A program made the translations under genes and the position numbers. A stretch of 5,496 nucleotides of DNA from Acidimicrobiaceae bacterium (GTDB lineage: Bacteria; Actinomycetota; Acidimicrobiia; Acidimicrobiales; MedAcidi-G1): NCBI GenBank assembly GCA_002727895.1, contig PBUO01000085.1, forward strand, positions 1 through 5,496, in the 5' to 3' direction. Below the pieces are notes generated by a model. That model was given only the letters and a program-made list of their open reading frames with translations, did not search any database and was not told where the DNA came from. Positions 1 through 5,496 of the stretch are shown piece by piece. Numbering within the stretch: position 1 is the stretch's first letter; each line of letters begins with the position of its first letter.

Positions 1-1419
<1,419 letters not shown>

Positions 1420-1459
1420 TGTGTCTTCCTGCGTCTCGTTCTCTTGCGTGCGGTACGGG
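1420..1459 (-). other. rpoB-rpoC intergenic gap
   Basis: Forty bases separate the rpoB stop from the rpoC start. The gap contains the rpoC ribosome-binding site and no stem-loop, T-run or promoter-like sequence that I can see. This fits read-through transcription of rpoBC as one message. Confidence 0.7.
1425..1430 (-). promoter_or_regulatory. Ribosome-binding site of rpoC
   Basis: AGGAAG on the minus strand ends five bases before the GTG start at 1419. This supports GTG as the start. The protein beginning there (MLDVNEF) aligns with the standard RpoC N-terminus without extra residues. Confidence 0.8.
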
Positions 1460-4400
1460 TCAGCGGGCGAGCAGGCCGGCGGCGCGGCGCTCGTCCTCCT
1501 CGTCGGAGCCCCGCTCGGGGCGGGTCAGGTCGATGCCCAGGGACTCAGTGGCCTGGTACAGGTCGTCGTCAAAGTCCCGCATCTCGATCTCGTGGCCGTC
1601 CTCGGCCAGGACCTCGACGTCGAGGCACAACGACTGCATCTCCTTGATGAGCACCTTGAAGCTCTCGGGGATGCCCGGCTCCGGGATGTTGTCGCCCTTG
1701 ACGATGGCCTCGTACACCTTGACCCGGCCGAGGGTGTCGTCGGACTTGATGGTCAGGAGCTCCTGCAAGCAGTAGGCGGCCCCATAGGCCTCCAACGCCC
1801 AGACCTCCATCTCGCCGAACCGCTGGCCGCCGAACTGGGCCTTGCCGCCCAGGGGCTGCTGCGTGATCATCGAGTAGGGACCGGTCGACCGGGCGTGGAT
1901 CTTGTCGTCCACCAGGTGGGCCAGCTTCAGGATGTAGACGAACCCGACCATGATCTGGCTGTCGTAGGCCTCGCCGGTGCGACCGTTGTACAGGGTGGTC
2001 TTGCCGTCGAGCCCGACCAGGCGGTCGCCGTCGGCCGACTCGGGCCGCAGGTTGCCCAGGATCTTCTGGATGGTGGGATGGCGGCCGGACCGGTCCTCCT
2101 CGTCCCAGTGGGCACCGTCGAAGACCGGGGTGGCCACGTGGACCGAGGGCTCGGTCGAGGGGCGGGTCTTCTTCTCGATGCCACGGGTGGGCTCGGAGCC
2201 GACGGCCTCGCCGTCGATCTCCCAACCCCAGCGGGCGCAGTAGCCGAGGTGGGCCTCGAGCACCTGCCCGACGTTCATCCGGGACGGGACGCCCAGCGGG
2301 TTCAGGATGATGTCCACCGGGGTGCCGTCGGCCAGGTACGGCATGTCCTCCACGGGGAGGATTCGCGAGATGACGCCCTTGTTGCCGTGGCGGCCGGCCA
2401 GCTTGTCACCCACGCTGATCTTGCGCTTCTGGGCCACGTAGACCCGGACCAGTTGGTTGACGCCGGGGGGCAGCTCGTCGCCGTCGTCGCGGTTGAAGAC
2501 CTTGACGTCGATGACCTTGCCGGTCTCGCCGTGCGGGACCTTCAGCGACGTGTCGCGCACCTCGCGGGACTTCTCGCCGAAGATGGCCCGGAGGAGTCGC
2601 TCCTCGGGGGTCAGTTCGGTCTCGCCCTTCGGGGTGACCTTGCCGACCAGCACGTCGCCGGGCGACACCTCGGCACCGACCCGCACGATGCCGCGATCGT
2701 CGAGGTCGGCCAGGATCTCGTCGGAGAGGTTCGGGATGTCGCCGGTGATCTCCTCGGCGCCCAACTTGGTGTCACGGGCATCGATCTCGTGCTCATGGAT
2801 GTGGATCGACGTGAGCACGTCGTCCTTCACCAGGCGCTCCGAGAGGATGATGGCGTCCTCGAAGTTGTAGCCCTCCCAGGACATGAAGGCCACGAGCAGG
2901 TTCTTGCCGAGCGCCAACTCGCCACCGTCGGTGGACGAACCGTCGGCCAGCAACTGGCCCTTCTTGACCTTCTGGCCGGGGACGACGCGGCTCTTCTGGT
3001 TGATGCAGGTGTCCTGGTTGGACCGCACGTACTTGAGCAGGTCGTGGGTCCGCTTCCCGGCCTTGGCGTAGTCGACGGTGATCGACGTGCCGTCCACCGC
3101 GGTGACCGTGCCGGCCTCGTCGGCCAGGATCATGTCGGCCGCGTCGTGGGCGGCGCTGACCTCGATGCCGGTCCCGATGTACGGGGCCTCGGAACGGATC
3201 AGCGGGACGGCCTGCCGCTGCATGTTGGCGCCCATGAGCGCCCGGTTGGCGTCGTCGTGCTCGAGGAATGGGATGAGCGCCGTGGCCACCGAGACAATCT
3301 GCCGCGGCGAGACGTCCATGAGCTGGACCTCGCTGGGCGGCACGAAGGAGATCTCGGTGGTGGCACCGAAGAAGATGTCCTGCTCGAGCTGCAGCTTGAG
3401 GTCGTTCAGCGAAGCGGCCTGCGGCGACCGGCGCACGAGGACGCGGTCGTTGCGGAACGTGCCGTCCGGGTTGAGCGGCGCGTTGGCCTGTGCGACGACG
3501 AACTCCTCCTCGTCGTCGGCAGCCAGGTACTTCACCTCGTCGGTGACCTTGCCGTCGACGACGACGCGGTAAGGCGACTCGATAAAGCCGAACTGGTTGA
3601 CCCGGCCGTAGGTGGCCAGGCCGCCGATAAGGCCGATGTTCGGACCCTCGGGGGTCTCGATGGGGCACATGCGGCCGTAGTGCGAGAAGTGGACGTCGCG
3701 GACCTCGAAGCCGGCCCGCTCGCGGGACAGGCCACCCGGGCCGAGCGCCGAGAGGCGACGGCGGTGGGTGAGGCCCGACAGCGGGTTCACCTGGTCCATG
3801 AACTGCGACAGCTGGCTGGTGCCGAAGAACTCCTTGATGGCGGCGACCACCGGGCGGATGTTGACCAGGCTCTGCGGGGCGATGGCCTCCACGTCCATGG
3901 TCGTCATGCGCTCGCGGACCACGCGCTCCATACGGCTGAGGCCGATGCGAAGCTGGTTCTGGATCAGCTCGCCGACCGAGCGGATGCGACGGTTGGCAAA
4001 GTGGTCCTGGTCGTCGAGGCGGTAGCCAGGCTCGCCCTTGGCCAGGTGCAGCAGGTAGGTGCAGGTGGCCAGGACCTCGGAGCGGACCAGCACCGGGGAC
4101 CCGGGCTCGGGACGCTCCAGCTCGATGCCGAAGAGCTCCTCGATCTTCTCGATCTCCGGGCCCAACTTGCGGTCCAACTTGTACCGGCCCACCCGCGACA
4201 GGTCGTAGCGACGGGACTCGAAGAAGGAGTTGCGGAGATAGGCGCGAGCGGCCTCCACCGACTGGTGCTCGCCGGGTCGGACCCGCTTGTAGATCTCCAG
4301 CAGGGCCTGGTCCTGCGGCGGCCCGGCCTCGCCGGCCTCGACGGCATCCCGCCAACCCTCCGGCAGGCGGTCCTTCTCCCACTGGCCCTCGAGGAAGTCG

Positions 4401-5080
4401 AAGTGCTGGACGAAGCGCTCCAGGAAACCCGGCTCGTTCTCCTCGTCGTAGCCGAGGGCCCGCAGCAGGGTGAACATCGACAGGCGACGCTTGCGCGACA
4501 CCTTGGTGCCGGCGGTGACGTCCTTGCCCGGCTTCTGCTCGACGTCGAACTCGATCCACTCGCCGCGAGACGGGTGGATGGTGCCGGTCACCAACTGGTG
4601 CTTGCTCATGTTCCGCAGGCGGTAGCGGTCACCGGGCTGGAAAATGACGCCCGGCGAGCGGACGAGCTGCGACACCACGACACGCTCGGTGCCGTTGATC
4701 ACGAAGGTGCCCTTCTCGGTCATCATCGGGAAGTCCCCCATGAAGACCGTCTGCTCCTTGATCTCGCCCGTGTTCTGGTTCTTGAACGAGGCACGCACGA
4801 AGATTGGAGCGGAGAAGGTCATGTCCTTCTCCTTGCACTCCTCCACCGAGAACTTCGGCGGAGGGCACAGGTCCTCGTCGTCAGGGTCGAACTCCAGCTC
4901 GAGCGAGAGCGTCTCGCTGAAGTCTTGGATTGGGCTGAGGTCCCGGAACGTGTCGGCGATGCCCTGGAGACGGAACCAGTCGAAGGACTTCTTCTGGATG
5001 TCGATCAGGTTGGGGAGGGGGAGGACCTCCTCCAGATTGCCGAACGAGTAACGGTCCCGGACGAGGGGGCGAGCAGACAC
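1460..5080 (-). CDS. rpoB: DNA-directed RNA polymerase subunit beta, complete
   Basis: RpoB is the beta subunit of RNA polymerase; with beta' it forms the active centre and the binding site of rifamycins. The 1206 residues run from GTG to TGA. A TAG lies directly before the GTG in the same frame, so no earlier start is possible, and AGGAG sits six bases upstream. Visible landmarks are the SQLVRSPGV segment (137-145); the rifampicin region GTSQLSQFMDQ..LTHRRRLSALGPGG (420-450) with D429, H439 and S444 equivalent to E. coli D516, H526 and S531; PIETPEGPNIGLI (473-485); NFED (739-742); KVTPKGETELTPEERLLRAIFGEK (814-837); and GDKLAGRHGNKG (891-902) with catalytic-centre lysines K893 and K901. HARSTGPYSMITQQPLGGKAQFGGQRFGEMEVWALEAYGAAY is at 1062-1103. 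Length is slightly above the roughly 1170-1180 aa I recall for Mycobacterium, explained by apparent insertions near 238-257 and 557-576. The C-terminus ends in a charged tail (GSDEEDERR). Co-transcribed with rpoC. Confidence 0.99.
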   Translation of the reverse strand: MSARPLVRDRYSFGNLEEVLPLPNLIDIQKKSFDWFRLQGIADTFRDLSPIQDFSETLSLELEFDPDDEDLCPPPKFSVEECKEKDMTFSAPIFVRASFKNQNTGEIKEQTVFMGDFPMMTEKGTFVINGTERVVVSQLVRSPGVIFQPGDRYRLRNMSKHQLVTGTIHPSRGEWIEFDVEQKPGKDVTAGTKVSRKRRLSMFTLLRALGYDEENEPGFLERFVQHFDFLEGQWEKDRLPEGWRDAVEAGEAGPPQDQALLEIYKRVRPGEHQSVEAARAYLRNSFFESRRYDLSRVGRYKLDRKLGPEIEKIEELFGIELERPEPGSPVLVRSEVLATCTYLLHLAKGEPGYRLDDQDHFANRRIRSVGELIQNQLRIGLSRMERVVRERMTTMDVEAIAPQSLVNIRPVVAAIKEFFGTSQLSQFMDQVNPLSGLTHRRRLSALGPGGLSRERAGFEVRDVHFSHYGRMCPIETPEGPNIGLIGGLATYGRVNQFGFIESPYRVVVDGKVTDEVKYLAADDEEEFVVAQANAPLNPDGTFRNDRVLVRRSPQAASLNDLKLQLEQDIFFGATTEISFVPPSEVQLMDVSPRQIVSVATALIPFLEHDDANRALMGANMQRQAVPLIRSEAPYIGTGIEVSAAHDAADMILADEAGTVTAVDGTSITVDYAKAGKRTHDLLKYVRSNQDTCINQKSRVVPGQKVKKGQLLADGSSTDGGELALGKNLLVAFMSWEGYNFEDAIILSERLVKDDVLTSIHIHEHEIDARDTKLGAEEITGDIPNLSDEILADLDDRGIVRVGAEVSPGDVLVGKVTPKGETELTPEERLLRAIFGEKSREVRDTSLKVPHGETGKVIDVKVFNRDDGDELPPGVNQLVRVYVAQKRKISVGDKLAGRHGNKGVISRILPVEDMPYLADGTPVDIILNPLGVPSRMNVGQVLEAHLGYCARWGWEIDGEAVGSEPTRGIEKKTRPSTEPSVHVATPVFDGAHWDEEDRSGRHPTIQKILGNLRPESADGDRLVGLDGKTTLYNGRTGEAYDSQIMVGFVYILKLAHLVDDKIHARSTGPYSMITQQPLGGKAQFGGQRFGEMEVWALEAYGAAYCLQELLTIKSDDTLGRVKVYEAIVKGDNIPEPGIPESFKVLIKEMQSLCLDVEVLAEDGHEIEMRDFDDDLYQATESLGIDLTRPERGSDEEDERRAAGLLAR
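3743..3823 (-). other. rpoB: Rifampicin-resistance-determining region of rpoB
   Basis: Residues 420-446 correspond to E. coli beta 507-533, the main rifamycin contact region (established for E. coli and M. tuberculosis). The commonly mutated positions carry wild-type residues: L424, Q426, D429, H439 and S444 (E. coli L511, Q513, D516, H526, S531). Position 431 is Val where E. coli and M. tuberculosis have Asn (E. coli 518). I infer a drug-sensitive pocket from these residues. Confidence 0.85.
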
Positions 5081-5086
5081 CTAGAA

Positions 5087-5091
5087 CTCCT
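5087..5091 (-). promoter_or_regulatory. Ribosome-binding site of rpoB
   Basis: AGGAG on the minus strand, six bases before the GTG at 5080. Together with the in-frame TAG at 5081-5083 it fixes the rpoB start. The TAG touches the GTG directly. Confidence 0.85.
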
Positions 5092-5181
5092 GGCCAGGAA
5101 ACATGGACGAGGGCGTACCGGGCGCGTCAAGAGCGTGCACGAAAACGGCACGAACGACGGACGCGACCACGGCAACGGTGG

Positions 5182-5211
5182 ATCCTAACGCCCGCGCGAC
5201 AGAGGTCACAA
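5182..5211 (-). promoter_or_regulatory. Candidate rpoBC promoter, proximal (TTGTGA-18-TAGGAT)
   Basis: On the minus strand a -35-like TTGTGA (5206-5211) and a -10 TAGGAT (5182-5187) are separated by 18 bases. TAGGAT is a strong actinobacterial housekeeping-sigma -10 hexamer. Transcription would start near 5175-5179 and give a leader of about 95 nt before rpoB. The -35 matches the TTGACA consensus at only four positions. Of the two candidates this one has the better -10. Confidence 0.5.
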
Positions 5212-5233
5212 CCCTTTCAGGGCAGCGCTGACG

Positions 5234-5247
5234 TACCCCGAGGGGTA
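5234..5247. repeat. Short palindrome TACCCC-GA-GGGGTA
   Basis: A perfect 6-bp inverted repeat with a 2-base centre. In RNA it could form a 5-bp stem with a four-base loop. It lies immediately downstream of the start expected from the distal promoter candidate, a place where an operator or an initial-transcript hairpin could act. No regulator can be named from the sequence. Confidence 0.45.
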
Positions 5248-5259
5248 GTTCCAGCGCGA

Positions 5260-5289
5260 AACGTACCGGCAGGGTCCTCCCAGGGTCAA
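5260..5289 (-). promoter_or_regulatory. Candidate rpoBC promoter, distal (TTGACC-18-TACGTT)
   Basis: On the minus strand a near-consensus -35 TTGACC (5284-5289) is followed after 18 bases by TACGTT (5260-5265), which fits the TAnnnT pattern. The expected start is near 5250-5253, giving a leader of about 170 nt that would include the palindrome at 5234-5247. It has a better -35 but a weaker -10 than the proximal candidate. Confidence 0.4.
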
Positions 5290-5359
5290 GGACTGTCACC
5301 GGATCGTCACGAAGGTGCCGGGACCGTGCGACGCGACCGAGGGAGGACCGCCGGCAGGT

Positions 5360-5376
5360 GCCCTCCCGAAAAGGGC
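5360..5376 (-). other. Hairpin 4 of the rplL-rpoB spacer
   Basis: A 5-bp stem, GCCCT paired with AGGGC, around a 7-base loop. In transcript sense it reads CCCTTTTCGGGAGGG (5361-5375), nearly the same as hairpin 1 (CCCTTTCGGAGGG). It follows the large hairpin 3 by three bases and contains the only TTTT run close behind it. Confidence 0.45.
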
Positions 5377-5379
5377 GGA

Positions 5380-5414
5380 ACCCCGGGGCCCGTCCACGAC
5401 GGGAACCCCGGGGT
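5380..5414 (-). terminator. Hairpin 3: large compound stem-loop, possible attenuator or terminator
   Basis: The outer arms are two copies of the palindrome CCCCGGGG (5381-5388 and 5406-5413), plus an A-T pair outside them, giving 9 bp. An inner 6-bp stem (5389-5394 with 5398-5403) closes a 3-base loop, and an unpaired 2-base bulge (5404-5405) sits between the two. The stem is almost all G-C, so it should be very stable in RNA. No proper T-run follows directly, only TTCCGCCCTTTT, so a classical intrinsic terminator is not shown. Attenuation, RNase processing or 3'-end protection of the rplL message are equally possible. Confidence 0.5.
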
Positions 5415-5421
5415 CCACTGG

Positions 5422-5446
5422 CGGTCCGGCACCGTGCGCCGGACCG
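5422..5446 (-). terminator. Hairpin 2: perfect 9-bp stem-loop after rplL
   Basis: CGGTCCGGC (5422-5430) pairs perfectly with GCCGGACCG (5438-5446) around a 7-base loop. It begins 17 bases after the rplL stop. No T-run follows. It may act with hairpin 3 as a partial terminator or as an RNase-resistant 3' end of the ribosomal-protein message; its role is inferred only from position and stability. Confidence 0.5.
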
Positions 5447-5448
5447 TT

Positions 5449-5461
5449 CCCTCCGAAAGGG
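5449..5461 (-). other. Hairpin 1 just after the rplL stop
   Basis: CCCT and AGGG form a 4-bp stem around a 5-base loop (TTCGG in transcript sense), starting two bases after the rplL stop codon. It is weak alone. It is noted because nearly the same element recurs as hairpin 4 on the far side of the two strong hairpins. Confidence 0.35.
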
Positions 5462-5463
5462 GG

Positions 5464-5496
5464 CTACTTGAGCTCGATGGTGGCGCCGGCGCCCTC
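5464..5496 (-). CDS. rplL: 50S ribosomal protein bL12 (L7/L12), C-terminal end only
   Basis: The last ten codons read EGAGATIELK followed by TAG. This is the typical C-terminus of bL12 (EEAGAxVEVK in E. coli, AAGATVxVK-like in actinobacteria). bL12 forms the ribosomal stalk that recruits translation factors. Its position directly upstream of rpoB matches the conserved rplJ-rplL-rpoB-rpoC order. Only the end is in the window, so the identification rests on ten residues plus gene order. The reading frame enters from the right edge on a codon boundary. Confidence 0.87.
   Translation of the reverse strand, partial: EGAGATIELK

Larger units (their letters stand above)
5081..5463 (-). other. rplL-rpoB intergenic region, 383 bp
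   Basis: No credible gene lies here. Reading in the transcription direction it contains four closely spaced hairpins just after rplL (5461 down to 5360), a stretch of about 70 bp with nothing recognisable (5290-5359), two sigma70-type promoter candidates (5260-5289 and 5182-5211), a short palindrome (5234-5247), and the rpoB ribosome-binding site. The known parallel is the long rplL-rpoB spacer of E. coli, which holds an attenuator and an RNase III processing site. Independent rpoBC promoters are known in mycobacteria. That this region does the same is inference. Confidence 0.75.

Noticed and set aside
2793..4559. 588-codon minus-strand frame inside rpoB in another register
   Set aside because: Arg/Pro/Gly/Ala-rich composition typical of an out-of-frame reading of high-GC DNA. 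It lies entirely inside rpoB.
5100..5130. Third promoter candidate TTGACG (5125-5130) with CATGTT (5100-5105)
   Set aside because: The spacer is 19 bases, the -10 match is poor, and the start would fall about at the rpoB ribosome-binding site, leaving almost no leader.
5081..5299. 72-codon minus-strand frame as a separate leader gene
   Set aside because: No ribosome-binding site precedes its GTG, the distal promoter candidate lies inside it, and the protein has no recognisable features. Only the junction with rpoB is kept as a low-interest finding.

Overview
The window holds the bacterial RNA polymerase operon region, with every gene on the minus strand (transcribed right to left): the last ten codons of rplL (ribosomal protein bL12), a 383-bp intergenic region, the complete rpoB (RNA polymerase beta, 1206 aa), a 40-bp gap, and the first 473 codons of rpoC (RNA polymerase beta'), which runs off the left edge. 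No mobile elements, CRISPR arrays, tRNA or rRNA genes were seen. I did not find a new biological system: the coding part is housekeeping. The non-coding stretch between rplL and rpoB carries the most structure that the genes do not explain.

The organism is a high-GC actinobacterium. Both complete starts are GTG. The rpoB gene has no TTA, CTA or TCA codon. RpoC carries the acidic coiled-coil stretch after the VDEE motif that I recall from mycobacterial and streptomycete beta'. Several indels relative to recalled Mycobacterium proteins (RpoB about residues 238-257 and 557-576; RpoC about 119-131) suggest a deep, non-mycobacterial branch. Acidimicrobiia is my best guess, by inference only.

Layout from right to left, in the direction of transcription: rplL 3' end (5464-5496); a tight array of four hairpins (5360-5461), likely a partial terminator, attenuator or processing zone; two sigma70-type promoter candidates (5260-5289 and 5182-5211) that could give rpoBC its own transcription start; a clear ribosome-binding site; rpoB (1460-5080); another ribosome-binding site in the short gap; then rpoC (1-1419). 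The arrangement lets abundant bL12 mRNA be uncoupled from the lower demand for polymerase subunits, while rpoB and rpoC stay co-transcribed so that beta and beta' are made together for assembly of the alpha2-beta-beta' core.
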